Shown: positions 12,587 through 25,060 of the stretch, piece after piece
Layout: each line of letters begins with the position of its first letter
How positions within the stretch are numbered: the stretch's first letter is position 1
The notes under the pieces: model-generated
The model's input: the letters and a program-made list of their open reading frames with translations, nothing else
Database searches by the model: none
What the model was told of the DNA's origin: nothing
Translations under genes and position numbers: made by a program
DNA from: Nilaparvata lugens
Lineage: Eukaryota; Arthropoda; Insecta; Hemiptera; Delphacidae
Length of the DNA: 64,000 bases
Direction of reading: 5' to 3'
NCBI RefSeq assembly: GCF_014356525.2
Contig: NC_052511.1
Span: forward strand, 16,229,942-16,293,941

Positions 12587-12959
12587 ATAAATTAATAAAA
12601 GCAATATAAAAACCTTGTAGTACCCTTTATTATTAAAAACTTCAAAATATTTCAACGACTAGTTTCGACCATAACTTAGGTCATCTTCAAGTTGAACCTA
12701 AGTTAGGGTCGAAACTGGTCGTTGAGAACGCTTTACTCACATGGGCCACTTTTGAACAAATTAATAAAAACAATATAGGATCCTTGTAGTGCCCTTTATC
12801 ATTAAACATTTTAAAATATTTCAATGACTAGTTTCGACCCTAACTTAGGTTCAACTTGAAGATGACCTAAGCTATGGTCGAAACTAGTCGTTGAAATATT
12901 TTGAAGTTTTTTCTAATAAAGGTTACTACAAGGTTTTTATATTGCTTTTATTAATTTAT
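12587..12959. mobile_element. Foldback element, 373 bases
   Basis: The two ends are inverted copies of each other: the left end 'ataaattaataaaagcaata' recurs in reverse complement at the right end. The similarity continues inward through 'ccttgtagta', 'tttcaacgactagtttcgac' and 'aacttaggtcatcttcaag'. Each arm is about 150 bases, and the 'taacttaggt / acctaagtta' words make further nested palindromes. No ORF. It is a non-autonomous inverted-repeat element. No target duplication was obvious, so the superfamily is unassigned. Confidence 0.8.
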
Positions 12960-15900
12960 CAACTTAAGACTTATTGATTGCAGATCCCAATTATTCATAA
13001 CACTAATAAGTTTTTGGAAGATTTGATGAAAACCTTCAACATCTTCCCGTCACAGTTGACTCCAAATCACGAGTTACCTTACTAACGTAACCCCTACATC
13101 ACATAGGACGCTGTTGAAGGCATAAATTCCACATATTTTAAACAGCCAATAACACTGCTGTTAGTGTCTTGTCTCCAACGCCATTCGTCATGCTTCACTT
13201 GCAAAACGCAAGCAGTTACGGGATGGAGGAGAGAGAAAGTTCTTAAGAGAAAATGATACAGAAAAGCGTTACTTGCAGGCTCATCGTTGCACATGCCTCT
13301 TCTCTTCAACGGGGACGATGGAAAATCAGGATCAGACTTTTCCTCCTCACTCCTTTCTCTCTCTCACTCTCTTTCGTTCCTTCTCCTTCCGGAATCCACC
13401 CTATTCCGGTGAGGCTGTCTTTTAGTCCGTCATCCAGCATGTCCCCTCCGCTCTCTTATCTCTGGATTACTTTTCTAATTTCTTTCTTCATCCCTTGCCT
13501 CGTGACTTTTTTCTTGTGCCATCACTACTTCTACCCTCTCACTTTATATCTCTCTCCTCTTTCTCCACCCTGTGGTCCTGAGGGCAGGTTTTCCTGAACT
13601 CACATCGAACGAACATCTTATTTAGCTGTCTCACATAGACTACTTTTGTGGCTTGTTGTTTCATGGCTTATCTTAGCTTGCTCTATCGATAAATAGTAAG
13701 CTTCAATAGTGAGTAATTCTCTTCTCATACAGTAGATGCTTGATGATCAAAAACTTAATTCTTCATGACACTTTATACGGACGCTAAAGGAAAAAATCAT
13801 TCATTCTATAACAGAGCCAGATGGATTAGAAAAAATATACTCTTAAAAGTGTATTATATATGTCAAGAAACACTATGCTACATAATTAGAAGAAATATCA
13901 TTAGCTTCAATGAGCATCATCATGGATTCCTATTCACTATGAGTGATGTACTCACAGCAGACTACATCACCCACATGATTTATATTCCCAGTATATGAGT
14001 GGATGTACTATGAATGAGGAGCATCATCAAGAATTTTAACATCTCCACTGAACTTTATCAATTTACAATACAAGTCTTGTGTTCAAAGTTCAAATCGAAA
14101 CAGTACCTTGTAATTTCGCATGAAATATCACTATTTTATAAGTTTAAAATCTACTTCTATAAAATTGTAAAATCTCAATCAAGCTTGTTATTTTAATACG
14201 ATTTTTAATATTCTGTTTTCTATTATTTATTGGGGTTTCAACTCCTTAAAAGAGTGTTGCGATCCATCCCATTATCTAAATTCTGCCATATAAAGTCTAA
14301 TATATGAATGTGGGAGTTTTTATTTAAAATAAATTGATGAATATGATTCGTAGTCGGGTCTGCAGTTTGAGAATTGGAAATAAAACAAGAATCAATAAAT
14401 GCTACACAACAATATTAATATTCATGGACAGATAGTAAATAGCTTATTATTTGAAAATACTATTCATGAATTCACTTCCATTTCTTGTAATCATGCCTGT
14501 TTCCTAATAATTCACAAAATATTCTTCTTCAAATAGGAATTAGGCTTGAAACTTTACTTGTGCCCATGCAGTCTTGATATTGACTTGTTTGTTATTATCA
14601 GGCACGTCTCCGCCTATGTCTTTCCAGCAGCTCTTGATCATTAATCACTCGAATGAGAATAATCCTATTCCAGTGTTAAGCAGCGTATCAAAAATTTAGA
14701 GGGGATAAGTAAAGTCCAGTTGATTGATAAGGGTCCACACCCCAGTCGACTCAACCACTTCTAATTCTTGCCTCTTAAATGCACTTCGTGTCAACATCCC
14801 TACACTGGAATTCTCATTCAAATTGAGGAAGATATGAACTTGGACTGAGAGGATTTGGAATTGAAGTAAGGTCCACGTTTAAAATGGCAGTGATGATAGA
14901 TGATAATTATAATGATATTGAAGAGGACTATTTTTGGAGAGAAATAATACAGGCTTAGCCTAGTTTTTCTTCCAAAGTCATAATTATGATTATAGTGTTT
15001 GTACAATAAACAAATAAATGAATATTATCATTAAGAAAGATAAGAGAACAGCGTAGCCGATTCTCTACCTTGTCACTGCCTTCTATAGATAATAGCTGAT
15101 ACCGGTATATCTGATGTAATATTAACTGTTCATCCTAAGTTGAAATAATCGATAATATTTCATTCGTCAAGAAAATATATTTTCAATGACTGAATGATAA
15201 ATTTTTATAATTTAGATAAGATATTTTGTTAATTAATTATATCACTAAACTGTTAAAAAATGGATCTGGCAAATTAGCGGAGCTAGAGAAGGATAGCGCT
15301 ATCTGATTTGTCGAATGATAGACAAGGATAGTAACAGCTATGTTAATCAAATATTGCTATAATAGCAACGTGGACCTCACTATAGGAAAAGCAATATCCG
15401 CAATGAGATTGCATGCAAATATTTATCATGGTAACAAAGTAACATGGTAACAATGGAACGAAGTCTTGTTCCATTGTCATCAATTTGATTTTATGAACTC
15501 CATATTTTGAATTTAGATTACAGAGAAATATTTGGAATATTTGCATTCTAATGAACAAGAGATGAATCGAATATTTTATACGGATGCTTCAGTGATATGG
15601 ATGCTATTTTCAAAACTTACGGTGGATTGCAGTGCATTATCTTTTGAAAATAAGTAAATATATATATATGAATATGGTATCAGCTCGATTTAATGTCCAC
15701 ATGCTTGAATTTTATATTCATCATCAATAAGAATTCCTCCACGAATCAATATTGTTGATGAATCTTGAATCTGGAGCAAACTACAGTTTGCAGCGAGATG
15801 AAAAAAAAACAAGTCTAAGGTGTGCTATCAGTATGAAATGAAAATCCACATGTAATATTTGAGAACCATTTAGTTTATTATTACAATAGTGTTTTAAAAC

Positions 15901-17039
15901 TGTACAGTACGCTGTGTCAAAACATTAAAAATAACCATTGTATCAAATAACATTATGTTTAAACACAGATTTTATAGAATGCTGGTGACTCTTGCGAGTC
16001 AGCTAGTTATGGTAGATCCTTGTTGAAGATTCATACATGAGTATCTATAGGCTCACATTTTATTGATGTGTAGAAATTTAATTAGTTCTCACAAGAAACC
16101 TTTTGAAACAGGAGATCAGAGGAAAGTGAACTTCTATAATTTAATGCCATTTAGTTCGTATTCCATAATAATTATTATGATTGCAGCATTGGAAAGCTTG
16201 CAGTCCATAAGCAATTTGTGTAGCAGGAATCATTCGGTAATGGAATAAATAATATGAATTGAGATATTAAGATTGTGGATCGATCTAGAGCTTCTAAGGT
16301 TCATTCCAATAAGTCGTTAGTCGAGTTTCTTATTTGATTTTGGGTGGTTAAAAGCAAACTTCGACTAGCGATTCAGCATTAAGCTATGACAACGTTTCTT
16401 TCAGATGGAAAATGAAATGGTATATTATAATAATTATTTGGAAATTTTCTATTGAGATCTAGAGATTCATAGAATGTTTTGAAATCGGGTAGAAGTGAAG
16501 TTCTGTATTTGGTATACAAAGTGTTTGAAAAAATCATACAAAGTTTATTTTGTATTCCAAGCATTTCTCATGATATCGATTTCTAATATCTTTAAATGTG
16601 TTTCTATTTTTTTGGAGATCTTATTTGAATATTTCACCGGGAAATTCATTTGTATAATATTATTAACTCTTGTTTCTCTGAAAATAATTTTTTGGTGGAG
16701 GCTAATTAAGCCTTTTTTTTGATTAACACTCAATAATAATCACTAGTGAGCCCCTTGTTTAACCGTTTTATTAATACCCATAGGAAAGCATTCAGATCTC
16801 CAAAGAACTGAAATTGATTGCACTTGTCCTCTTGTCTAAAATAATCTATTGAGATAATTGATCAACAAATAACTAAACAATATTATTATTGGAAATACTG
16901 TGACTCAACCCTCGTCTTTTATCATATTTATATTTACGGTAGCATTTCCATCTATTTCTTACTATTTTAACAGTAATATTAAACTATGCATAACAATATT
17001 TAAGGATTGATCAGAGAAGCAATGGGTCCCTATATGAAA
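12960..17039. other. Intergenic, mainly unrecognised sequence
   Basis: Low gene content. A GC-mixed patch with chance ORFs lies at 13094-13600. Near 14865-14890 ('aggtccacgtttaaaatggc') and at about 15270-15386 there are end fragments related to the MITE at 27438-27635; the second also shares the interior word 'ttgtctatcattcgacaaa' seen in reverse complement. No coding or RNA gene is supported. Confidence 0.5.
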
Positions 17040-17057
17040 TATTTTACCGTTTCTAGG

Positions 17058-17063
17058 TTTATT
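17058..17063 (-). terminator. Candidate pb polyadenylation signal
   Basis: Reading the minus strand down from the pb stop codon, this is the first canonical AATAAA I find (tttatt on the plus strand), about 0.82 kb past the stop. A variant ATTAAA occurs closer, at 17581-17586. Either could define the transcript end. Without transcript data this is only a candidate. Confidence 0.35.
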
Positions 17064-17885
17064 ATACACTTATTTACATAATTCGAACAAGAATTATGCT
17101 GCATCCGTTCTTAAATAGAATGAATGATCTTAATCACCGGGATCAAGCAATTAGATATTCAACCAAGCTTCAGTACTACATAGTTCTCTTATAGCTCTAT
17201 AGTTTGAAATTATTTGTAAAGTTCTACAGTAAATTATAAAGAAAAGTGAATATTATGTAACACTCACAGTTTTCAATTAGTTCTCCTATTGAAGATTTCA
17301 GAGTACCAAATTTTTTGCAATTCCCAAATAGACTTTCCAAAGAGAACTAATAGGCTACTTTGTGATTCGACTCGGTTTAACAAATTTATGAAACTGAACT
17401 CCAGTTCATGTATGCTCTGATAGCTTTAGCGCCAAGCATAATGTAAGTAAGATTTCCAAAATACCGTTAATCTGAAACCAACCAAACCAGTAAATTTTAG
17501 CATCAGAGAACAATCATGAAAAATATAATGTAAAATTACATTATTCTATATAGTTGTTTAGAGCAGTATAATACTGAAACTTTTTAATATCAGAATGTAA
17601 GGTCTACATTGAGCCTCATGCAGGCCTACTGTTGGCCATATATATGCCTACTAAATGTGATAATATCTCATGAAATTTATCTAAAATTGTCTAGGCTTTT
17701 CAATCACCTCCTTTCTGTGGAAGCGAACTTGAATAAACTACCTTTCTGTGGAAGCTAACTCGAATAACTCATTTTCTGGGGTAGTGAACTTGAATAAGAG
17801 TTTGCCAATACCTAGATCATTCATCCTGTATCGAAGAACGGATGCAGAATAGAGAGCTATCTACTTTTTACATGGCTAACATATC
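17064..17885 (-). other. pb: Probable pb 3' untranslated region
   Basis: AT-rich, non-coding sequence directly following the pb stop codon on the minus strand. A short direct repeat lies at about 17700-17790 ('ctttctgtggaag' followed by 'ctcgaataa'-like words, three times). The extent is inferred from the first AATAAA and is not otherwise supported. Confidence 0.4.
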
Positions 17886-19463
17886 TCAGCTGAGCTGATA
17901 GTATTCTGGCGCGAAGTCGTTGGCTAGGTTGGTGAGAAAGTTGAAGTCCGAAGAACTGTTGCTGTTTTCGCCAGGATGATGCTGCGAGTGCGGGGGTGGC
18001 TCGCTGTAGAAGTGGTGGAACGAATTGAAGTGGTCACCTGACGAGTCAGTCCGCACGCTGCTAGGAGGGGTCATCACAGCCGCTGACTGGAACTGATCTT
18101 GGGCGAACTGAGTCTGCGACTGGGGATGTGTGTCTGTAGAGGTGGTACCACTGTAGTACGACGAGCCCTGCTGCATCTTGTTGCTGTTGGGTGGTGTGTA
18201 ATCCAGGTGTTGTTGTGTCTGTGTTTGTCCTTGATGCTGTTGAGACTGGTAGTAATAGTTTGAAGCATCCTGGTGCTGTTGAGCATGATGTTGTTGTATC
18301 TGATGACTATGTAATTCAGTGTTGTAGGCAGCCAAATTCCCCTGGTATCCAGCACTTCCATAGTTAGTACTACCAGGGGACGATAAGTATGGCTCATGAT
18401 CCTGGTACCCACTACCTTGATACCTATGGTATCCTTGACTTGCATAGGAATCAGTCTGCGTGTACCCATTGTACATAGGCCCACAATACTGTTGCTGCTG
18501 TTGTATCTGGGTGGAGGTTTGGTTTTGAGGATAGGTTCTTGAGCTGGGATGGTGTGTTGGTAGTTGGTTGACATTGCGAGGAACTAGATTGTTGAGACCA
18601 TTTTGTCTAGGAGTGGGGCCTTGGGCGCGGTAAGGTGTGGGAGGGGTTTCAGGTGAGTTGTAGGATAGTCTTTGCTGGTAGGCATCTCTTGTGTAGGACA
18701 CAGGGTTTTGTTGTCTTGCTGAGTAGGATTGGGCAGCAGTCATCCTTGTACTGTAATCTCCCACAGCTCTGGCTTGCTGTGGAGGGGAGGGGAATCCTGT
18801 GGGAGCGGTGCAACGAACGATTTGCACCAAGGAGGAAGGCGCCATCATGGGAGGCTGCTGGAGGGCACTTGTCACAGAGGCGGTCACCGTTGCAATCGCA
18901 GTGGCGGCGGTTGGAGAACTCCTTGGCCGATTTTGAGGACCCTGATACAAGTTCGTAGCCCCGGCCGATAGGTCCGGTGTGGTGCAAGGTGTTTTCACAA
19001 GAGCATTACCCTTCTTAGCGCCCGTTCCACTGCCTGGAGACGCTGAACACATGGAATTCCCCTCAACTTTCACAACTACCTTCCCAGGCAACATGCCCGG
19101 ACCTGGTGAAGTGTTTGACCTTGAGTCCTCTTCCAGCTTCTCCAGACTCGAACTGGTGCTAGTCACACTGCTTGCCCCACTATTACTATTACTATTGGCT
19201 GTATTGTTATTGTTTGTGTTATTATTATTGTTGTTATTGCTAAGAGGTCCACGCCCTATATGATCACCGAGCACACCACCAGGAAGTTCACAGTTTTGAC
19301 AGCTTTTCTTGGCGGCTTCGTCTGAGAGCAGGAGGCTCTTGTCACTCCCCTTGCCGCCCTTGCCACCCGAACTCTGCGAGTCCTTGTCGTCGCCATCCTC
19401 TGACTGCTTGCTGAGTGTCTGCCTTTTGTGCTTCATCCGCCTGTTTTGGAACCACACCTTCAC
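17886..19463 (-). CDS. pb: proboscipedia (Hox2), terminal coding exon
   Basis: This exon encodes the C-terminal 525 residues of the Hox transcription factor Proboscipedia, a nuclear sequence-specific DNA-binding protein that specifies mouthpart identity in insects. It opens with VKVWFQNRRMKHKRQT, which is homeodomain residues 45-60 and includes the recognition-helix Gln50 and Asn51. An acidic/serine patch and a long low-complexity region rich in Ser, Asn, Gln, Pro and Tyr follow (an Asn run near exon residues 79-100, Gln/His tracts near 395-470). The protein ends FAPEYYQLS and a TGA stop. The exon start is fixed by the acceptor 'tttttggttgcag' before GTG AAG; the open frame runs about 100 bases further upstream but only as intron read-through. 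The intron before it is phase 0. An overlapping antisense frame is a shadow. Confidence 0.97.
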   Translation of the reverse strand: MKVWFQNRRMKHKRQTLSKQSEDGDDKDSQSSGGKGGKGSDKSLLLSDEAAKKSCQNCELPGGVLGDHIGRGPLSNNNNNNNTNNNNTANSNSNSGASSVTSTSSSLEKLEEDSRSNTSPGPGMLPGKVVVKVEGNSMCSASPGSGTGAKKGNALVKTPCTTPDLSAGATNLYQGPQNRPRSSPTAATAIATVTASVTSALQQPPMMAPSSLVQIVRCTAPTGFPSPPQQARAVGDYSTRMTAAQSYSARQQNPVSYTRDAYQQRLSYNSPETPPTPYRAQGPTPRQNGLNNLVPRNVNQLPTHHPSSRTYPQNQTSTQIQQQQQYCGPMYNGYTQTDSYASQGYHRYQGSGYQDHEPYLSSPGSTNYGSAGYQGNLAAYNTELHSHQIQQHHAQQHQDASNYYYQSQQHQGQTQTQQHLDYTPPNSNKMQQGSSYYSGTTSTDTHPQSQTQFAQDQFQSAAVMTPPSSVRTDSSGDHFNSFHHFYSEPPPHSQHHPGENSNSSSDFNFLTNLANDFAPEYYQLS

Positions 19464-19576
19464 CTGCAACCAAAAATCGGTGGTCAATAGATGGCCTAAG
19501 GCCAGAATAAAAAATATTATTTCAAAGATGAAAATCGTTGTATATATGATAACAATCACCACAATATTGTCAATAC

Positions 19577-19655
19577 TTGATGTATATATAATATATTATA
19601 TGTATATTATATTACTATATATTATATGATGTATATATACTATATATTATATAGT
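19577..19655. repeat. TA-rich microsatellite
   Basis: Imperfect run of tatata and atatat words inside the pb intron, about 110-190 bases upstream of the terminal exon on the minus strand. Confidence 0.7.
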
Positions 19656-20046
19656 GTATGGCATTTTCTTATTCGTAAGTCCTTGTAATTTCGCACTGAT
19701 TACAAGTGCACGTCCAAATTTTTAAAATGTACTGGATCGTCTGAGGGCTTGCCACAGTAAAGTCATTACTGTCACCCAGGTAGGCAAGTCTGTCACATTC
19801 ATAGACAATGTGTTTGTCTGCAATGGAGCTCCACGATCGCATCCTGGAGAGTCTATAAAGCCCCATTTGAAAAGAGATGCTTTGCATCAATACTTGATGT
19901 AGTAGATGAATGGATAAATGAATAGATCCTATTACCTGGTTACCTATATTACCTTATTAGAACATATGGATAATTTCATTCTAATCCTATGAAATTCTAT
20001 TGATTCGTTTGAATCAGCCCATTGAAAATACGAGAGTGATGGTGTC

Positions 20047-20214
20047 TAAGGGTAAGCCACACGAAGCGTTTCTTAAGGCGTTTCCAGACGAGTCGACAGT
20101 ACAGGAAGCTATCAGAAAGACTGGTTTTTAGCTGATTCCCGAACGCCAAGCCAATCGGAGAGATTCCTGCCCTGCTGACTCGTCTGAACAAAAAACGCTT
20201 AGTGTGTCTTAACT
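20047..20214. mobile_element. MITE-like element with inverted ends
   Basis: The left end carries 'ccacacgaagcgttt' followed by 'ccagacgagtc'. The right end in reverse complement reads 'acacactaagcgttttttg' followed by 'ttcagacgagtc'. The inverted ends cover about 45 bases with mismatches. About 165 bases, no ORF. Boundaries and target duplication are uncertain. Confidence 0.6.
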
Positions 20215-20524
20215 CTGAGGAAATGTTCTCAGGGATGACAAGTTTTGACTTGATGTAATTCAATGTAGGTCATTTGGTTATTTCAATGAGAAATCGTTTT
20301 TGTGTCAACTGATGAATTTCCTATCTGTGTTGTGGAGATGACGTTGTGGTAAATATCCTTATTGAATAAAAAATACTTGATACTGTTTACTAGGCTGCAT
20401 TGGGTACTGTATATCAAACGATACTAGTAACTCAAATTATTTAAATGAATTAGTGGCTTTGAAAATATCAGGTATTTTTCAGTCAATGATAGATTTTTGC
20501 TTTTTCTGTTTAATGTTTACCATA

Positions 20525-20692
20525 CATAGACTAGTTGCTGGAACTCACTGCTGGCGCACGAGCTGTTCTTTGTCCTTAGTGCTATTTTGTTATTGAGAAT
20601 AATTATTTTATCAATTTTATATTTTTTTATAATTTGTAAAGTATTTTATGGCAAATAAATAAATTTGAATTTGAAAAAAATTGAATTCGAGT
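20525..20692 (+). mobile_element. LINE 3' tail fragment
   Basis: The stretch ends in 'aaataaataaatttgaattt' followed by gaa-rich sequence, the typical 3' terminus of insect non-LTR retrotransposons. A related tail word ('aatgaaatttgaatttgaag') occurs at about 59360-59380. 5'-truncated and without coding capacity. Confidence 0.55.
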
Positions 20693-22582
20693 TTGTTTTT
20701 CTTAATCCATTAATAAGAATAATGATCAACTGAAAAGTACGGTGCAAGCTCTGGTATTCATCTAGAAGAAACTGATAATCAATTTATTGATTGATTGGGA
20801 ATGAACTCACATTTTCAGATGTAAGGAAGAATGCTTGTTCAGTTATGGATGATCATCAATTCTAAGTCAAGAATGAATAATTTGTATTGCCTAGAATCTG
20901 TGAGGGAATTAGACATCATTGAGAGCATAGAATTCATCTTCCATGAGAATTTAAGATATATTACAAAATGAATAAATACTTTGTAATAGTTCTGAGTTGT
21001 AAGCTAGTTCAGGTAGCCAACCTACAGTGCATTCTCTATCTTCACTCAGGATAAACGAGAATCTACAATAGAACAAAATAAGACTAGTTAGAGGGAGAAT
21101 TTATGACTTTGAACACAATAACTGTCCGAGTTCACTGAGACACAGAAAGAGTCTCACCAGATAACAGGACAAACTCACTAGTCACGGGATTGTTCATTTC
21201 ATGGGAGAATCACACAATTATTTATCATTGTTTTCCTGCTATCAGAGCCAAATTACACGTTTGGTCCACTGAAAATAAAAACATGGAGGAACAATGTAGC
21301 TGGCCTGTCAGTTTGAATCACTGATAAAATGATGGAATCAGGAATGATTCGGATAATAACAATGGAATACGAATACTACGAGAATCAGGCAGTTTTTAGT
21401 GTATAGCAGAGTAATACTCGTAGCATCATGGCCTGTGATTTTAATATATCACAGTAAGTGTCAAGTATCACCTTAACGATACAGAAAAGACTGCATTAAG
21501 TCTTTCTTATATGCCATGTATAATGTTCCTTGTTGTGCAAATTATGTTCAGTGCCATAACAAAGATGCACTTATGCCATCTTCACTGCATTAACTCATTT
21601 CTGTCCTAGATAACTAGCATGATACTGCATCGTGATAATTTGTTACAAAGATACTGGAACATGAAAACTTGTATCGCAATCTATTGTGATGCCTCACCTC
21701 ACTTGTGGAGCTGTGAATATTATATCAAATACAACGAATTAAAAATAAACTTATTTCAAACTACTGTATAAAGGAATGGGAATATTCCGTTTCAGGAAAA
21801 TATAGAACAAATAAAAAGAAAATCAATATAAAACTGATCTTCCTGTAAAATTCAATCCCTGGTCTGCTATAAATACCAAGATTTCGAATATTCATAATAA
21901 TCTAAATATGTTATACTGTATTTGTTATTTGGAAGATCGATTTATCATGAGCCCACAGAAAAATCAATTTCATTCCCCTCCATATAGATTCATTATTTTC
22001 GAGTTTGTGAATTTTCAGAACTCTTAGATCTATGTGAATGGGAGAATCTCATCCTTGGAATGTATTCATTACAATGATACACAGAATACGATTGATCGGA
22101 AGGATTGAGGAAGTACCAAAAGGCACAGCCCAAAACGGCTCCTTCCCCGAACTTCGATTCATACATTAGTCCAAAAAGTAGGTTAGGTTCTATTCACTTT
22201 TGAATTTGGGTCCAATTTTCAGGGTAAAATCTTAGAAACAAGAGATTTTGAATGAAAATTGTTTAAAAATCAAATTATCATAGATGAATAGTTTGACAAT
22301 TTAATTGTAGTTCAATTGATGAATGAAAGAAATACAATCAATATTATGTAAAAGATTGAATTCTGTGTTTCAAGGAACGATTCGGCAAAATTTGTTGAGA
22401 AATTAATATTGAGCATTAATCATATAAGATTTGCTGAGTAAAATCACCTATATGCCCGATAAATTTTACCAGACTACATATTTGTCGATCATCATCGAAG
22501 CGACAGCAGCTATTTAAGCTAGATAAACCAATGATCATTCAAATAATTGATTATTCAGGAATATTAATCAGTTTTAACTCAC

Positions 22583-22725
22583 CTGTCTTTCAGTGAGATC
22601 TAATGAAGCAGCAATTTCAATTCTACGAGGCCTGCACAGGTACTTATTGAAGTGGAACTCTTTTTCCAGCTCCAGAAGTTGAGTATTCGTGTAAGCAGTG
22701 CGCAATCTCCTCGGCAGGCCATTCT
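22583..22725 (-). CDS. pb: proboscipedia (Hox2), homeobox exon
   Basis: This 143-base internal exon encodes the first 44 residues of the pb homeodomain, preceded by NGL. The translation includes [32 protein letters not shown] and [13 protein letters not shown], the diagnostic Hox2/pb sequence (compare the [19 protein letters not shown] core of vertebrate Hoxa2). The acceptor is 'gtgtttcag' just above 22725 and the donor is CAG/GTGAGT just below 22583. The first two bases complete a codon begun in an upstream exon, so the upstream intron is phase 1; the downstream join to 19463 is phase 0 and keeps the frame. The exon carrying the start codon and the YPWM hexapeptide is not in the window. Confidence 0.97.
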
Positions 22726-24904
22726 CTGAAACACAAGAAAAACATCTCTTGAAAATACAGTTCTTTGAAGGCCAAGTCACAATTTTTTACAGTCATTTCC
22801 ATCACATGGAGCATGACAATTTCTTGTAGTTAATTGCAGTACAAGATTTTTCCGCTGTGATTTCCTTGTTTCAGCCAGTCAACGTCTTAATAAGGCTGAT
22901 AAACAGGATGCCCCAACTAATGTACACAGTACTATTTCTCAACAATGTCAAATAGCTCCAGGAATACTAGGCTTGCTAGACTTGTATTTTGAGAGAACTC
23001 TTCCTTATAATTTCAGATGCAAGTGAAGCTTGATAATAATAGTAGATGGAATTGATTGAGTGTTGGTAAAAAACTAAACAAGACACTAATGATAAAACCA
23101 TTAGCTTAAATTCTGGAATAGTATGTTTTCTTCATAAGCTGAGCCTGTATACTTCAAAGGTTCAAACAACTTATTTTTCCTCATATCAATATAATATAAA
23201 AATAGAAGAGAGATGGATACTGATGAGAGACAATCAATAATAAATTTCAATAAATCTTTAGTGGGGATTACGTTAGTAAATAGCAAACGAAATAGTCAAG
23301 AGCATGAGACAGAGTAAAGCCGTTTCATACATGAACAGTGTTAGCGTTCAACGAGAAAAGAGTGAGAAGCGGAAAGAAATGTTCATGAATAGTATATTTA
23401 ATGAATGGAGGTAAACATGGTTTTTGGATTGATAAGTATAATATTGTATCTAAGTGGATGTAAAAATCCACTTCCCAAACCGCTAAACAAGACTCCCAAT
23501 GGCTGGATAGAGACTCAATAATTTACAATTATTATTGATTATTTACAATAATCAGATCAGATTTTTTAGAATGATCACGAAAATAATCACTGAGAGTAAT
23601 GCGATTAGAATAATTTGAAAAATAATAATCTAAAATGAGGCAGTTTTGCTTAGTCGAAATTTACATAAGCTTACAACTTGTGATAATAATGAATTGATTG
23701 CATTTTTCATGCGGTTTGAATGTGCTTATGAAACTCTATACAACCAGTATAAATAAAAAATAGAAATCTAAGTACCCTTTTGAAATTGATCAATCACGAC
23801 ATCTATCGGATATAAAATTATTATCAAGTTGATACTCTGTAACCAGTATTTACAACTTAAGGGGTCGAAAACCGTTTTTACCAACAAATCAATACTTTGT
23901 ACTGAGAATTAACTAGTAAGCTGATTCGGCATACAAGTAAAACTTGGAGGGTACCCATACGTGCTACCTATCAATAACTGACTTGATCGTAGAATTAAGA
24001 GGTTGAATATCCTGCTAATCTTGGCATGAGTCCAATCCTAATTTTCGTGAATATTTTTAATTAAGAAAAGCAAAAAATCATTTCTCTAAACAGTCTGTTC
24101 TGCAGACATCAAGTCAGTACGATGTAACTACTTTCTTTTGAGAAATGCAGCGCCAAGAAGAAAGAAAAGATTTCACGATAAAACAATATCATTTATCAAA
24201 AGACAGATCTGCATATCAACTGGCATTTACTGTGTAGAAAGAGGTTTGACTGCAGAAATGAAGAAAGAATACGAGGGTCACGGAGAAAAAGAAGGTGAAG
24301 TTGTATGAAAAAGAGAAGTGATTGTAAAGGGAAAGGAGGATGCAAAATGAAAGGGGAGGAAAAAATCGCGTGACTCCATTTGTCAAATTGTGTCAAAAGT
24401 GAAGGGTAGAAGTCAAGGGTGGAATGGCGTTTTTTTAAATCGCAACTCGAAGTAAAGAAGAACGTCGACCTATGTTCCAGATTTTGAAATGTGTTGGTGG
24501 TGGGTGAAAGGGGGGTAGAGTAAGAGAAATGAGGGTATATATATTGAAAACAACAGAAGGCAGAAAGTTGTTTCCACATTTTTTCTTCAGGAAGAAGAGA
24601 TGATGAAGTAGGTACAACAAAGTATAGAGAAATGAAAATCGAATAGATATCTCGTCTGGATATAGTAGGCCCTATGTCGCATGTAGAAGTAGGCGCTTCT
24701 TCTGCCGATATTAGAATCACCTGCTGGCGTCAGTTGGCTTGGCAATGATACTTTGTCATATGCGACACGGGATGACAGATGAAATCATATTTTGACAGTC
24801 TTATTCGATGGGTAGAGTCATGATGATGGCAGGCAGAGGGAGGAGAGAGGGTGTTTGAGAGACAGATTTTGTCTGCCTCAAACTTATCCAATAACTTCAG
24901 CAGC

Positions 24905-25060
24905 AACCCCCTCTTCACTCACCAACTTCTTGTTCTTATTCTTCCTCCTCCTCCTCCTACCCCTCCTCCACTGCCTCAACCTTCTTCTTATCCTTGTTCT
25001 TCTCTTTATTCTTGTTCTTTCTCTTCTTCTTCTCCTTCCTATTGCCTCTCAACCTCTGTC
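24905..25060. repeat. CTT/CTC pyrimidine-rich low-complexity tract
   Basis: Runs of cttctt, cctcct and tcttct on the plus strand. Frames across it give leucine/serine-rich chance ORFs (24851-25211). Microsatellite-like, no gene. Confidence 0.75.

Larger units (their letters stand above)
19464..22582 (-). other. pb: pb intron splitting the homeobox, 3119 bases
   Basis: The intron is bounded by a GTGAGT donor next to 22583 and a pyrimidine-rich ...gcag acceptor next to 19463 (minus strand). It interrupts the homeodomain between residues 44 and 45, a position also used in some other homeobox genes. It contains a TA-rich microsatellite, a MITE-like element and a LINE tail, listed separately. The rest, including 20700-22560, is AT-rich with nothing recognised. 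Confidence 0.9.

Noticed and set aside
12825..12895. Hammerhead-ribozyme-like order (gatga, hairpin, gaaac)
   Set aside because: The essential CUGAUGA core is not present (the first two bases are wrong) and no proper helix I and III cleavage arrangement could be drawn.
19464..19562. Upstream ATG extending the pb terminal exon frame
   Set aside because: It lies in intron sequence before a clear splice acceptor; homology to the homeodomain begins exactly at the acceptor.
24196..24720. Minus-strand ORF of 174 codons
   Set aside because: Composition is phenylalanine/serine/leucine-rich from purine-rich plus-strand DNA; no domain, no splice or promoter support.
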